NCBI GenBank assembly: GCA_963781285.1
Contig: CAWAFI010000005.1
Location: forward strand, 186,001-250,000
Source: CAIWHR01 sp963781285
Lineage (GTDB): Bacteria; Pseudomonadota; Gammaproteobacteria; Burkholderiales; Casimicrobiaceae
Direction of reading: 5' to 3'
DNA length: 64,000 bases
In this document: positions 49,985 to 58,729 of the stretch, piece after piece
How positions within the stretch are numbered: position 1 is the first letter of the stretch
How the letters are laid out: the number at the start of each line of letters is the position of its first letter
The notes under the pieces: model-generated
Told to the model about the DNA's origin: nothing
What the model saw: the letters and a program-made list of their open reading frames with translations, nothing else
Databases searched by the model: none
Program-made: the position numbers and the translations under genes

Positions 49985-51034
49985 ATGTGCACCACCTGCG
50001 GCTGTGGCCATGGCGACAACTTGATCGACGGCGCGCCCGTCGACGAACACCCGGACGAGCATCGGCATCCAAACGACACAGTCCACCACCATGAGCACGC
50101 GCACGAAGGCGGGGATGCGCTCGGCCCCCAGGCGGGCGGCAACCAGCGCTGGCATCGGCACGGGGACGGCACTTGGCACAGCCATGTCCACGGCGGGGGC
50201 TCTGTGCACGAAGGCGGCCTTGGTGCCACGGGCAGGCTCGGCGCCGCGCACGCGCCGGGCGTCTCCCCCGCGCGCATCGTGCAGATCGAGCAGGATATCC
50301 TGGCGAAGAACAACGCGTACGCTGCCTTGAACCGGCGGTTGTTGGCCGACCGTGGCGTTTTCGCATTGAACCTGGTGTCGAGCCCGGGCTCCGGCAAGAC
50401 GACACTGTTGGTGCGCACGATCGAGGCGCTGCGGGCGAAAGTCCCGGTGGCGGTGATCGAGGGCGATCAGCAGACCTCGCTCGACGCCGACCGCATCCGC
50501 GCCACGGGCACCCGGGCCGTGCAAGTCAACACCGGAAAAGGCTGCCATCTCGACGCGCACATGGTCGGCCACGCGCTGTCCACGCTCGATCCGGCCGTCG
50601 GCAGTCTGCTGCTGATCGAAAACGTCGGCAACCTCGTCTGTCCCGCGGCGTTCGACCTCGGCGAAGCGCACAAGGTCGTCATCCTCTCGGTAACCGAGGG
50701 CGACGACAAGCCGCTCAAGTATCCCGACATGTTCCACGCCGCGGACCTCCTGCTCGTCAACAAGATCGACCTCCTGCCGTACGTCCGGTTCGACGTCGAC
50801 GCCGCGATCGGCTATGCGCGCCGCGTGCGTCCGGGACTCGACGTCATCCAGGTTTCCGCGACGACCGGTAAAGGCGTGGACGCCTGGCTCGCGTGGCTCG
50901 AGCGCGGCGTAGCGGCGGCGAACGCGCGGCGCGACCAGGACATTCGCGCGCTGCGGCAGCGCATCGCGGAACTCGAAGCCGCGGTTGCCGGAGCAGCCGC
51001 CGGAGCCGGCGGGAATCCGCGCACAACCGCTTAA
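49985..51034 (+). CDS. hypB: Hydrogenase nickel incorporation GTPase HypB
   Basis: 349 residues. The N-terminal MCTTCGCGHGD carries the CxxCGC high-affinity Ni site. A His-rich stretch follows (HRHPNDTVHHHEHAHEGG and WHRHGDGTWHSHVHGG) that may store nickel. The GTPase motifs are SSPGSGKTTLL (P-loop) and VVNKID-type LLVNKIDLLPYV. A C-terminal coiled tail (DIRALRQRIAELEAAVAGA) is an extension. The start at 49985 is chosen because GGAAGGAG lies 8 bases before it; ATG 49979 is too close to that site. Confidence 0.95.
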   Translation: MCTTCGCGHGDNLIDGAPVDEHPDEHRHPNDTVHHHEHAHEGGDALGPQAGGNQRWHRHGDGTWHSHVHGGGSVHEGGLGATGRLGAAHAPGVSPARIVQIEQDILAKNNAYAALNRRLLADRGVFALNLVSSPGSGKTTLLVRTIEALRAKVPVAVIEGDQQTSLDADRIRATGTRAVQVNTGKGCHLDAHMVGHALSTLDPAVGSLLLIENVGNLVCPAAFDLGEAHKVVILSVTEGDDKPLKYPDMFHAADLLLVNKIDLLPYVRFDVDAAIGYARRVRPGLDVIQVSATTGKGVDAWLAWLERGVAAANARRDQDIRALRQRIAELEAAVAGAAAGAGGNPRTTA

Positions 51035-51054
51035 CCCACGCGCGACCACCTTTC

Positions 51055-53400
51055 ATGGATGCTCTGCTGACCACTCCCGCGACGCTCGTCCGCCGGCGCA
51101 TTGCCGTGCGTGGCATCGTCCAGGGTGTCGGCTTCCGGCCGTTCGTCTACCGGCTCGCCTCCGAGCTTGCGTTGGGAGGTTGGGTGCGCAACGACGCCGC
51201 CGGCGTGACCATCGAGGTGCAGGGTGATGCCGAGCGCGTGGTGCGGATGACGCGGCGCCTGCGCGACGATGCGCCGGGGCTTTCCCGCGTCGACAGTGTC
51301 GTCGTCGGCGAGTGCACGGTGCTCCCGGAGTGTGAGGGCTTCGCGATCCTGGAAAGCGGCGCCGGGCGTGCCATGACGGCCATCGGGCCGGACAGCACGA
51401 TCTGCGGCGACTGCCTCGACGAATTGCTCGATCCCGCCGACAGCCGTTACCGCTATGCCTTCATCAACTGTACGAACTGCGGACCGCGCTACACGATTAC
51501 GCACCGACTGCCCTACGACCGGGCGATGACGAGCATGGCGGTTTTCGCGCAATGTCCGCGCTGCGCCGCCGAGTATCGCTCCCCGCGCGACCGGCGCTTT
51601 CATGCCGAACCGAACGCATGTCCCGCGTGCGGGCCGCGGCTCGCGCTGCTCGATGCGGGCGGCGTGGCCATTTCCGCCATCGACCCGATTGCGGAAACGG
51701 TCGCGCAGCTTCGCCGCGGCGACATCGTTGCGATCAAGGGATTAGGGGGCTTTCACCTCGCGTGCGACGCGCGCAACGCCGAAGCGGTCGCGCGACTGCG
51801 GGAGCGCAAGGCACGCGAGGAAAAACCGTTCGCGGTGATGGTCGCGAATGTCGCGTCGGTGCTGCATTGGGCCGACGTCGCGCCGGCGGAGCAGGCGCTG
51901 CTCGAATCCGCCGAGCGTCCGATCGTGCTGCTGCGAAAACGCGCCGGCGGCGATGCCGAGCTACGCGGCGTCGCGCCCGGGCTCGCCTGGCTGGGCGCCA
52001 TGCTGCCGTACACGCCGCTGCACTACCTGCTGTTCCACGAAGCGGCGGGGCGTCCCGCCGGCACGACCTGGCTTGCCTCGCGTCAGGATCTCGTACTCGT
52101 GATGACGAGCGCCAATCCGGGCGGCGAGCCGTTGGTGACCGGCAACGACGAGGCGCGGCGGCGGCTTTCCGGCATTGCCGATGGGTACCTCGTCCACGAC
52201 CGCGACATCGTCGTCCGCTGCGACGACAGCGTGGTGCGCGCGATGCCCGGCAACGCGACGCAACGGTTTCAGTTCGTCCGCCGCGGCCGCGGCTACACGC
52301 CGCGCGCGATCCGCCTTGCGACGGCAGGGCCGTCCGTCCTCGCGCTGGGCGGCTATTTCAAGAATACGGTGTGTGTGACGCGCGGCGACGAGGCGTTCGT
52401 CTCGGAGCACATCGGCGAGCTCGACAACGCGCCGACGTGCACGATGCTGATGGAAACGGTCGAGCACCTGGTCTCGATCCTCGACGTGCGCCCCGCAGCC
52501 GTCGCCCACGACCTGCACGCGGATTTCTTCAGCACTCGCCACGCGGCGCGGCTGGCGGCGCGGTGGGGCGTGCCGGCTCGCCCGGTCCAGCACCATCACG
52601 CGCACATCGCCGCCGTCGCAGCCGAGCATCGGCTGACCGGCCCGGTGCTGGGACTGGCCCTCGACGGTTTCGGGCTGGGCACCGACGGCGGGGCGTGGGG
52701 TGGCGAATTGCTCTACGTCGACGGCGCGCGCTGCGAGCGGATCGGCCGGCTCGCGCCGCTGCGTTTGCCCGGCGGCGATCGCGCGGCGCGCGAGCCTTGG
52801 CGGATGGCGGCGGCGGCACTGGCGCGGGGGGGCCGCACGGCGGAAATCGCCGGTCGCTACGCCGACGAGCCGGCGGCACCGGCGGTCGCGGCGATGCTCG
52901 AGCGCGGGTTCAATGCGCCGGAAACGAGCAGCATGGGCCGCTGGTTCGACGCCGCGGCGGGCCTGCTCGGCGTCAGGCGGCGGATGGCGTTCGAGGGGCA
53001 GGCGGCGATGCTGCTCGAAGGCCTGGCCGAGCGTCACGGTCCCGTCGCCGCCGACCCCTCGCTGTACTCGATTTCCGCCGCCAATGAGCTCGATCTCACT
53101 GCACTGGCGCTGCGGATCGCCGACGAAGGCGATTCGGGCTTCGGCGCTGCACTGTTCCATGCGACGCTCGTCGCCGCGCTGGCCGAGTGGGTCGCCACTG
53201 CGACGGAAGCCCTCGATGTCGCGAGCGTCGCATGCGGCGGCGGCTGTTTCCTCAATGCGATCCTGGCGCGTGGATTGCGCACCGCATTCGCCGCACGCCG
53301 CGTGGCCATGCTCGAAGCGCAGAGCGTGCCGCCGAACGACGGCGGACTCGCGCTCGGGCAGGCGTGGGTGGTGCTGTCCTCGATTGCCGGAGCCGTTTGA
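51055..53400 (+). CDS. hypF: Carbamoyltransferase HypF
   Basis: 781 residues, full length. The N-terminal acylphosphatase-like domain (RRRIAVRGIVQGVGFRPFVYRLA) is followed by the zinc-finger region (ICGDCLDELLDP, INCTNCGPRY, AQCPRCAAEY and NACPACGP). A YrdC-like domain (GGDIVAIKGLGGFHLACDARN-like) comes next. The Kae1-like C-terminal part has HHHAHIAAVAAEH and VACGGGCFLNAIL. HypF makes carbamoyl-AMP and transfers it to HypE for synthesis of the CN- ligands. The gene starts 20 bases after hypB. Confidence 0.96.
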   Translation: MDALLTTPATLVRRRIAVRGIVQGVGFRPFVYRLASELALGGWVRNDAAGVTIEVQGDAERVVRMTRRLRDDAPGLSRVDSVVVGECTVLPECEGFAILESGAGRAMTAIGPDSTICGDCLDELLDPADSRYRYAFINCTNCGPRYTITHRLPYDRAMTSMAVFAQCPRCAAEYRSPRDRRFHAEPNACPACGPRLALLDAGGVAISAIDPIAETVAQLRRGDIVAIKGLGGFHLACDARNAEAVARLRERKAREEKPFAVMVANVASVLHWADVAPAEQALLESAERPIVLLRKRAGGDAELRGVAPGLAWLGAMLPYTPLHYLLFHEAAGRPAGTTWLASRQDLVLVMTSANPGGEPLVTGNDEARRRLSGIADGYLVHDRDIVVRCDDSVVRAMPGNATQRFQFVRRGRGYTPRAIRLATAGPSVLALGGYFKNTVCVTRGDEAFVSEHIGELDNAPTCTMLMETVEHLVSILDVRPAAVAHDLHADFFSTRHAARLAARWGVPARPVQHHHAHIAAVAAEHRLTGPVLGLALDGFGLGTDGGAWGGELLYVDGARCERIGRLAPLRLPGGDRAAREPWRMAAAALARGGRTAEIAGRYADEPAAPAVAAMLERGFNAPETSSMGRWFDAAAGLLGVRRRMAFEGQAAMLLEGLAERHGPVAADPSLYSISAANELDLTALALRIADEGDSGFGAALFHATLVAALAEWVATATEALDVASVACGGGCFLNAILARGLRTAFAARRVAMLEAQSVPPNDGGLALGQAWVVLSSIAGAV

Positions 53401-53402
53401 CC

Positions 53403-53636
53403 ATGTGTCTCGCCATCCCCGCTCGTGTTGTCGATTTGCCCGCGCCTGACATGGCAACGGTCGACGTCGGCGGCGTGCAGAAGCGGATCTCGCTCGCGCT
53501 GGTCGACGGCGTCGTGTGCGGCGACTACGTGATCGTCCACGTCGGTTATGCATTGACGCGACTCGATCCGGAGGAGGCAGAGCGCACGCTCGCGACGTTC
53601 GCCGAAGCCGGGCTCCTGCGCGAGGCGGCCGGATGA
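53403..53636 (+). CDS. hypC: Hydrogenase assembly chaperone HypC
   Basis: 77 residues starting MCLAIPARVVDLPAPDMATVDVGGVQKRISLALVDGV, the standard HypC sequence with the Fe-binding N-terminal Cys. It is the general partner of HypD; HoxL at 45926 is the second homologue. It begins two bases after the hypF stop and overlaps hypD by four bases. Confidence 0.96.
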   Translation: MCLAIPARVVDLPAPDMATVDVGGVQKRISLALVDGVVCGDYVIVHVGYALTRLDPEEAERTLATFAEAGLLREAAG

Positions 53637-54796
53637 AATACATCGATGAATTTCGCGACGGCGATCTCGCGCGCGGTCTCGCCGCCGCCATCGCGCGCGA
53701 AGCGCGGCCCGGACGCAGCTACCATCTCATGGAGTTCTGCGGCGGCCACACGCATGCAATTTCGCGCTACGGGCTCAAGGATATGCTGCCGGCCAATGTC
53801 AACATGATCCACGGCCCGGGCTGTCCGGTCTGCGTGCTGCCGATTGGCCGTATCGACAACGCGATCGACCTCGCGTCGCGGCCGGGTCTCATCCTGTGCA
53901 CGTACGCCGACACCATGCGCGTTCCGGCATCGCGCGGTCTGTCGTTGGTGAAGGCGAAGGCGCGCGGTTCGGATATCCGGATGGTCTATTCCTGCGCCGA
54001 CGCGCTCAAGATCGCGCGCGAGCATCCCGGACGCGAGGTCGTGTTCTTCGCGATCGGCTTCGAGACGACCACACCACCGACCGCAGTCGCGATCAAGGAG
54101 GCGGAGGCGCAGGGACTCGCCAACTTCAGCGTGTTCTGCAACCACGTACTGACGCCTTCGGCGATAGCGAACATCCTCGAATCGAAGGACGTACGCGAGT
54201 TGGGGACGTTGCCGCTCGACGGCTTCATCGGTCCCGCGCACGTGTCGACGGTGATCGGCAGCCAGCCCTACGAATACTTCGCCGAGGAATACGCGCGGCC
54301 CGTCGTCATTGCCGGCTTCGAGCCGCTCGATGTGATGCAGGCGATCCTGATGCTGGTGCGGCAACTCAACGACGGCCGGGCGGAGGTCGAGAACGAGTTC
54401 ACGCGCGCGGTGACGCGCGAGGGCAACGCCAAGGCAAAGGCGCTGGTCGCCGACGTGTTCGAATTGCGCCGGTCGTTCGAGTGGCGGGGTCTCGGCGAAG
54501 TGCCGTACAGCGCACTGCGGATCAAGGAAGCGTACCGCGCATTCGATGCCGAGGCGCGGTATGGGATCACGTACCAGTCGGTGCCCGACAACAAGGCGTG
54601 CGAGTGCGGCGCGATCCTGCGTGGCGTCAAGCGGCCGGCGGACTGCAAGGTGTTCGGTACCGTGTGCACGCCGGAGAATCCGATCGGGTCCTGCATGGTC
54701 TCGTCGGAAGGCGCGTGTGCCGCGCATTACACCTATGGCCGGTTCAAGGCCGCGGCCGATGCGACCAGGGCGCCCGCGACGGAGGCAGCGACGTGA
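53633..54796 (+). CDS. hypD: Fe-S scaffold protein HypD
   Basis: 387 residues. The conserved blocks are LMEFCGGHTHAISRYGLKDMLP, IHGPGCPVCVLPIGRID (redox CPVC pair), FFAIGFETTTPPTA and the C-terminal cluster motif ACECGAILRGVKRP...CKVFGTVCTP. HypD holds the Fe(CN)2CO precursor with HypC. It ends with a short Ala-rich tail. The hypE start follows after 46 bases, a slightly larger gap than elsewhere in the operon. Confidence 0.96.
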   Translation: MKYIDEFRDGDLARGLAAAIAREARPGRSYHLMEFCGGHTHAISRYGLKDMLPANVNMIHGPGCPVCVLPIGRIDNAIDLASRPGLILCTYADTMRVPASRGLSLVKAKARGSDIRMVYSCADALKIAREHPGREVVFFAIGFETTTPPTAVAIKEAEAQGLANFSVFCNHVLTPSAIANILESKDVRELGTLPLDGFIGPAHVSTVIGSQPYEYFAEEYARPVVIAGFEPLDVMQAILMLVRQLNDGRAEVENEFTRAVTREGNAKAKALVADVFELRRSFEWRGLGEVPYSALRIKEAYRAFDAEARYGITYQSVPDNKACECGAILRGVKRPADCKVFGTVCTPENPIGSCMVSSEGACAAHYTYGRFKAAADATRAPATEAAT

Positions 54797-54842
54797 GCCG
54801 GGAAGCAGATGCATGGCTCGGTGGAACGGAGGTCGAGGCGGC

Positions 54843-55892
54843 ATGAGCCCCGTGCGCGACGGCTACGTTCGTCCCATCGACTTCCGGAGCGGCCGTGTCG
54901 ACATGACGCACGGCGGCGGCGGCCGCGCGACGGCGCAGCTCGTCGACGAGCTGTTCCTGCGCACGTTCGACAACGAGTGGCTCGCACAGCGCAACGATCA
55001 GGCGCGTTTTCGCGTGCCGGCGGGCCGCATGGTCGTATCGACCGACTGCCACGTGGTATCGCCGCTGTTCTTCCCCGGCGGCGACATCGGTTGCCTGTCG
55101 GTGCACGGGACAATCAACGACGTCACGATGGCCGGCGCGCAGCCGCTCTACCTTGCCGCGGGCTTCATTCTCGAGGAAGGCTTTCCGCTCGCGGACCTGA
55201 AGCGCATCGTCGAATCGATGGCAGCGGCGGCGAGGGACGCGGGCGTGCCCGTGGTCACCGGCGACACCAAAGTCGTCGAGCGGGGGAAGGGCGACGGCGT
55301 GTTCATCACGACGACCGGCATGGGAGTCGTCCCGGTCGGTGTCGACATTTCGGGCGACCGGGCGCGCCCCGGCGACAAGATCCTCGTCAGCGGCACGATC
55401 GGCGACCATGGTGTGGCAATCATGTCGCTGCGCGAGAACCTGACCTTCGAAACGACGATCCGCTCGGACACCGCGGCGCTGCACGGCCTCGTCGCGGCGA
55501 TGATCGCGGCGGTGCCCGGCATTCACTGCCTGCGCGACCCGACGCGCGGCGGGCTCGCGACCACGCTGAACGAACTGGCGGCGCAGTCCGGGTGCGGGAT
55601 GGTAATCGCCGAAAAACGGATCCCGGTGCAGCAGCAGGTCAGCGCCGCCTGCGAATTCCTCGGCCTCGATCCGTTATACGTTGCCAACGAGGGCAAGCTG
55701 GTCGCGATCTGCGGGGCAGAAGATGCCGACCGACTGGTGGCCGCTATGCGCGCACACCCACTGGGGCGCCACGCGGCGATCATCGGCGAAGCGATCGCCG
55801 ATCCGCACCATTTCGTGCAGATGGACACGGCCTTCGGCGGCCGCCGCATCGTCGACTGGCTGACCGGCGAGCAGCTGCCTCGCATTTGCTGA
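54843..55892 (+). CDS. hypE: Carbamoyl-dehydratase HypE
   Basis: 349 residues of the PurM/AIR-synthase-like fold. The motifs are MTHGGGGRATAQLVDELF, TDCHVVSPLFFPGGDIG and VTGDTKVVERGKGDGVFITTTGMG. The conserved C-terminus ends with the modifiable cysteine, EQLPRIC, which is carbamoylated by HypF and dehydrated to thiocyanate. The stop codon overlaps the hypX start, and the Cys is correctly at the extreme end. Confidence 0.97.
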   Translation: MSPVRDGYVRPIDFRSGRVDMTHGGGGRATAQLVDELFLRTFDNEWLAQRNDQARFRVPAGRMVVSTDCHVVSPLFFPGGDIGCLSVHGTINDVTMAGAQPLYLAAGFILEEGFPLADLKRIVESMAAAARDAGVPVVTGDTKVVERGKGDGVFITTTGMGVVPVGVDISGDRARPGDKILVSGTIGDHGVAIMSLRENLTFETTIRSDTAALHGLVAAMIAAVPGIHCLRDPTRGGLATTLNELAAQSGCGMVIAEKRIPVQQQVSAACEFLGLDPLYVANEGKLVAICGAEDADRLVAAMRAHPLGRHAAIIGEAIADPHHFVQMDTAFGGRRIVDWLTGEQLPRIC

Positions 55893-57604
55893 TGCGTGTC
55901 TTGCTCCTCGCGCATTCGTTCAACAGCCTGACGCAGCGGCTCTACGTCGAGCTGGTCGCTGCCGGCCACGCGGTGTCGGTCGAATTCGACGTCAACGATA
56001 GCGTCACCGAAGAAGCGGTGGCGCTTTGGAAGCCCGATCTCGTCGTCGCGCCGTTCCTCAAGCGGAAGATCCCCGAATCGGTGTGGCGCCGCTGCCGCTG
56101 CATCGTGATCCATCCGGGCGTCGAGGGAGATCGCGGTCCGTCAGCGCTCGATTGGGCGATCGTCGACGCCGAGACGCAGTGGGGTGTCACGGCGATCGAA
56201 GCGAACGGCGAGATGGACGCCGGCGATGTCTGGGCGAGTGTGGGCTTTCCGATGCGCGATGCGACGAAGAGCAGCCTCTATCGGAACGAAGTGACCGAAG
56301 CGGCGGTCGCGGCGTTGCAACTCACGCTGGATCGGCTCGAACGCGGCCAGAAGCCCGTGCCTCTGGACTATGCGAGACCCGGTGTGCGAGGCCGGCCGCG
56401 GCCGTTGATGCGCCAGCAGGATCGTGCAATCGACTGGCACGCCGACACGACGACGATCGTGCTGCGCAAGATCCGTGCTGCGGATGGCGTCCCGGGGGTG
56501 CAGGACGAAATCCTGGGCCAATCGGTGTTCCTGTACGACGCGCATCCGGAGGGCGAGCGGTCGGGCCGCGCCGGCGAGATCATCGCGCAGCGCGACGGCG
56601 CGATCCTGCGCGCGACCGTCGACGGCGCCGTCTGGATCACGCATCTGAAGCGCGTAAGCGGCGACGGCCCGCAGTTCAAGTTGCCCGCGACGATGGTCCT
56701 CGGCGATCGCTTGTCCGGGGTGGCGGAAGTGCCGCTCGCGCCGGAAGCGATCGTCGCGCGCCCGACGTGGCGGCCGATCCGCTACGAGGAAGCCGGTGCG
56801 GTCGGCTACCTGCATTTCCCGTTCTACAACGGGGCGATGGGCACCGCGCACTGCGAGGCGCTCCGGCACGCGTATCGCTACGCCAAATCGCGCCCGACGC
56901 GCGTCATCGCATTGATGGGCGGACCCGACTTCTGGTCGAATGGCATCCACCTGAATCTGATCGAGGCTTCGGCGCACCCGGCCGAAGAATCGTGGCGCAA
57001 CATCAACGCGATGAACGATCTCGTTGGCGAGATCATCGGGACGCAGCGCCAGCTCACGATCGCCGCGATGCAGGGCAACGCCGGAGCGGGGGGCGTCTTC
57101 CTGGCGCTTGCTGCGGATCGCGTTTGGGCTCGCGACGGCACGATCTTCAACCCACACTACAAGGGCATGGGCAACCTCTATGGTTCCGAGTACTGGACGT
57201 ATCTGCTGCCACGCCGTGTCGGGCCGGAAGAGGTCCAGCGCATCACCGAGGGCCGGCAGCCCGTCGGTGCGGGTGCCGCGGCGGCAATGGGACTGATCGA
57301 CGACCATTTCGGCGCGACTGCGGCTGCGTTCCGGGCCGAGGTCTGCGTGCGCGCTCATGCGCTCGCCGCCGATTCCGGGCTCGACCAGTTGCTCGCCGAA
57401 CGAAACGCCCGTCGGAGCGCCGACGAGGCGGCCAAGCCGCTGGAGGCCTATCGTGCCGAGGAACTCCTGCGCATGAAGCTCAATTTCTTCGGCTTCGACC
57501 CCAGCTACCATGTCGCCCGCTATCACTTCGTTTGCAAGGTGCCACGCTCGCGGACCCCGCTGTGGCTGGCGCGGCATCGTGCCCCGGATCGCGCCTGCAT
57601 GTGA
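55892..57604 (+). CDS. hypX: HypX/HoxX, CO-ligand-forming maturation enzyme
   Basis: 570 residues, two domains. The N-terminal half is a formyl-tetrahydrofolate-binding hydrolase-like domain (LLLAHSFNSLTQRLYVEL, VIHPGVEGDRGPSALDWAI). The C-terminal half is an enoyl-CoA-hydratase-like domain (GGPDFWSNGIHLNLIEAS, MQGNAGAGGVFLALAADRVWAR). HypX converts the formyl group of formyl-THF to CO via formyl-CoA, supplying the CO ligand under aerobic conditions. Its presence agrees with the O2-tolerant cluster in HoxK. It ends the maturation operon; hoxABCJ, which follow it in Cupriavidus, are absent here. Confidence 0.96.
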   Translation: MRVLLLAHSFNSLTQRLYVELVAAGHAVSVEFDVNDSVTEEAVALWKPDLVVAPFLKRKIPESVWRRCRCIVIHPGVEGDRGPSALDWAIVDAETQWGVTAIEANGEMDAGDVWASVGFPMRDATKSSLYRNEVTEAAVAALQLTLDRLERGQKPVPLDYARPGVRGRPRPLMRQQDRAIDWHADTTTIVLRKIRAADGVPGVQDEILGQSVFLYDAHPEGERSGRAGEIIAQRDGAILRATVDGAVWITHLKRVSGDGPQFKLPATMVLGDRLSGVAEVPLAPEAIVARPTWRPIRYEEAGAVGYLHFPFYNGAMGTAHCEALRHAYRYAKSRPTRVIALMGGPDFWSNGIHLNLIEASAHPAEESWRNINAMNDLVGEIIGTQRQLTIAAMQGNAGAGGVFLALAADRVWARDGTIFNPHYKGMGNLYGSEYWTYLLPRRVGPEEVQRITEGRQPVGAGAAAAMGLIDDHFGATAAAFRAEVCVRAHALAADSGLDQLLAERNARRSADEAAKPLEAYRAEELLRMKLNFFGFDPSYHVARYHFVCKVPRSRTPLWLARHRAPDRACM

Positions 57605-57639
57605 GGACGTCGGTCGGGGTCTCGCTGATCTCCCTTTTG

Positions 57640-57653
57640 TTGCGCTACGTCAA
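57640..57653 (+). promoter_or_regulatory. Degenerate Crp/Fnr-like half site TTGCGCTACGTCAA
   Basis: The right half is GTCAA but the left half lacks the TGA core (TTGCG). It lies 105 bases before the cytochrome gene at 57758. This is a weak candidate, included because of the pattern in the rest of the window. Confidence 0.25.
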
Positions 57654-57757
57654 CCCGGGTTGGGCCGAGGCATGAAAGCATGGAGTCCGCGTGCCCCGAA
57701 GGCGGCGGAGTTTGGTTGTTCGCGCGCGGGTGGGGTACTTCTCGAAGAGGAGCGAAC

Positions 57758-58042
57758 ATGAAGTCGGTCGTGATTGCGGTGGCGGTCGCCGCCGGTCTGC
57801 TGGCAGCGGGCGTTGCGAATGCGCAGGACGGGGCAGCGGCGGCGCAGAAGGCTGGTTGCATGACCTGCCACGCGGTCGACACGAAGAAGATGGGCCCGTC
57901 GTTCAAGGACGCGGCAGCCAAGCTGAAAGGAAAATCGGAAGCCGACGCTGTCGCCGCGATCAAGGGGTCGAAGGCGCACGGATCAGTGAAGGCGTCGGAC
58001 GACGACCTCAAGACGATCGCGAAGTGGATCCAGTCGCTCTAG
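57758..58042 (+). CDS. Small cytochrome c, no distal Met in the usual place (copy 1)
   Basis: 94 residues. The signal peptide MKSVVIAVAVAAGLLAAGVANA precedes heme site GCMTCHAVDTKKMGPSFKDAAAKLKGK. The C-terminal half is AIKGSKAHGSVKASDDDLKTIAKWIQSL. In ordinary class I cytochromes the distal Met lies between these segments (PMPP-like); here that stretch reads AHGSVKAS, with a His instead. The only other Met residues are in the heme motif and at KKMGPSF. It pairs with a similar gene 182 bases downstream. GAAGAGGAG precedes the ATG. Confidence 0.85.
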   Translation: MKSVVIAVAVAAGLLAAGVANAQDGAAAAQKAGCMTCHAVDTKKMGPSFKDAAAKLKGKSEADAVAAIKGSKAHGSVKASDDDLKTIAKWIQSL

Positions 58043-58224
58043 CCGGTACGCGCGCCGGCTGAAGCGGGCCGGCGCCCCACCTCCGCAGCGCCCGCCGAGC
58101 CAGGGGGCACCCTGTCAACCGAGCGGGGCCTGATGCGTTAGAATCTCGCCGCACGTCAGCGTGGTGGGCGGGGCAGTGCTGTGCGCACCACGAGCGGAAA
58201 TCCAACACTCGAGGAGGCAACAAG

Positions 58225-58509
58225 ATGAGATCAGTCGTGATTGCGGCCGTCGTGGCCGCGGGATTCATGGTCGCCGGCGCGGCGAACGCGCAGGAGGCGC
58301 TGGCGAAGAGCAGTGGCTGCATGAATTGCCACGACGTGAGCACGAAGAAGGTAGGGCCGGCCTTCAAGGAGATCGCCGCCAAGTACAAGGGCAACGCCGA
58401 CGCTCAGAAGACGATCGTGGCCAAGCTGTCCGCCGCACAGGGCCATCCTGAAGTCAAGGCCAAGGGCGACGACCTCAACTCGCTCGTCAAGTGGGTGCTG
58501 GCACAGTAG
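58225..58509 (+). CDS. Small cytochrome c, no distal Met in the usual place (copy 2)
   Basis: 94 residues. Signal peptide MRSVVIAAVVAAGFMVAGAANA. Heme site GCMNCHDVSTKKVGPAFKEIAAKYKG. The C-terminal part is AAQGHPEVKAKGDDLNSLVKWVLAQ. It is a clear paralogue of the preceding gene, but no Met is left in the mature protein except inside CMNCH; a His (GHPEV) again sits where the distal ligand is expected. GAGGAGG precedes the ATG. A terminator follows, so it ends its transcript. Confidence 0.85.
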   Translation: MRSVVIAAVVAAGFMVAGAANAQEALAKSSGCMNCHDVSTKKVGPAFKEIAAKYKGNADAQKTIVAKLSAAQGHPEVKAKGDDLNSLVKWVLAQ

Positions 58510-58534
58510 CGGGAGCTTCGCGCACTACCGAAAG

Positions 58535-58556
58535 AGCCGGCTCGCGCCGGCTTTTT
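58535..58556 (+). terminator. Rho-independent terminator after the small cytochrome pair
   Basis: AGCCGGC and GCCGGCT pair around a TCGC loop, followed by five T residues, 26 bases after the stop codon. Confidence 0.85.
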
Positions 58557-58729
58557 CGTTGGGAGAATGAGGGTCGGTTTTTCCACGGCGCCCATCACGT
58601 CGCTGGGGTCTCTGCAAGATGGTGATGCGGCGAATTGCCGCGGATGCCGCACTCTGGTAAAAGCGTCCGTTGAACCTTCTGCTGATCACCGCCACGGCGC
58701 AGCGGATGCCGCGGCGACGGCTCCCGTCC

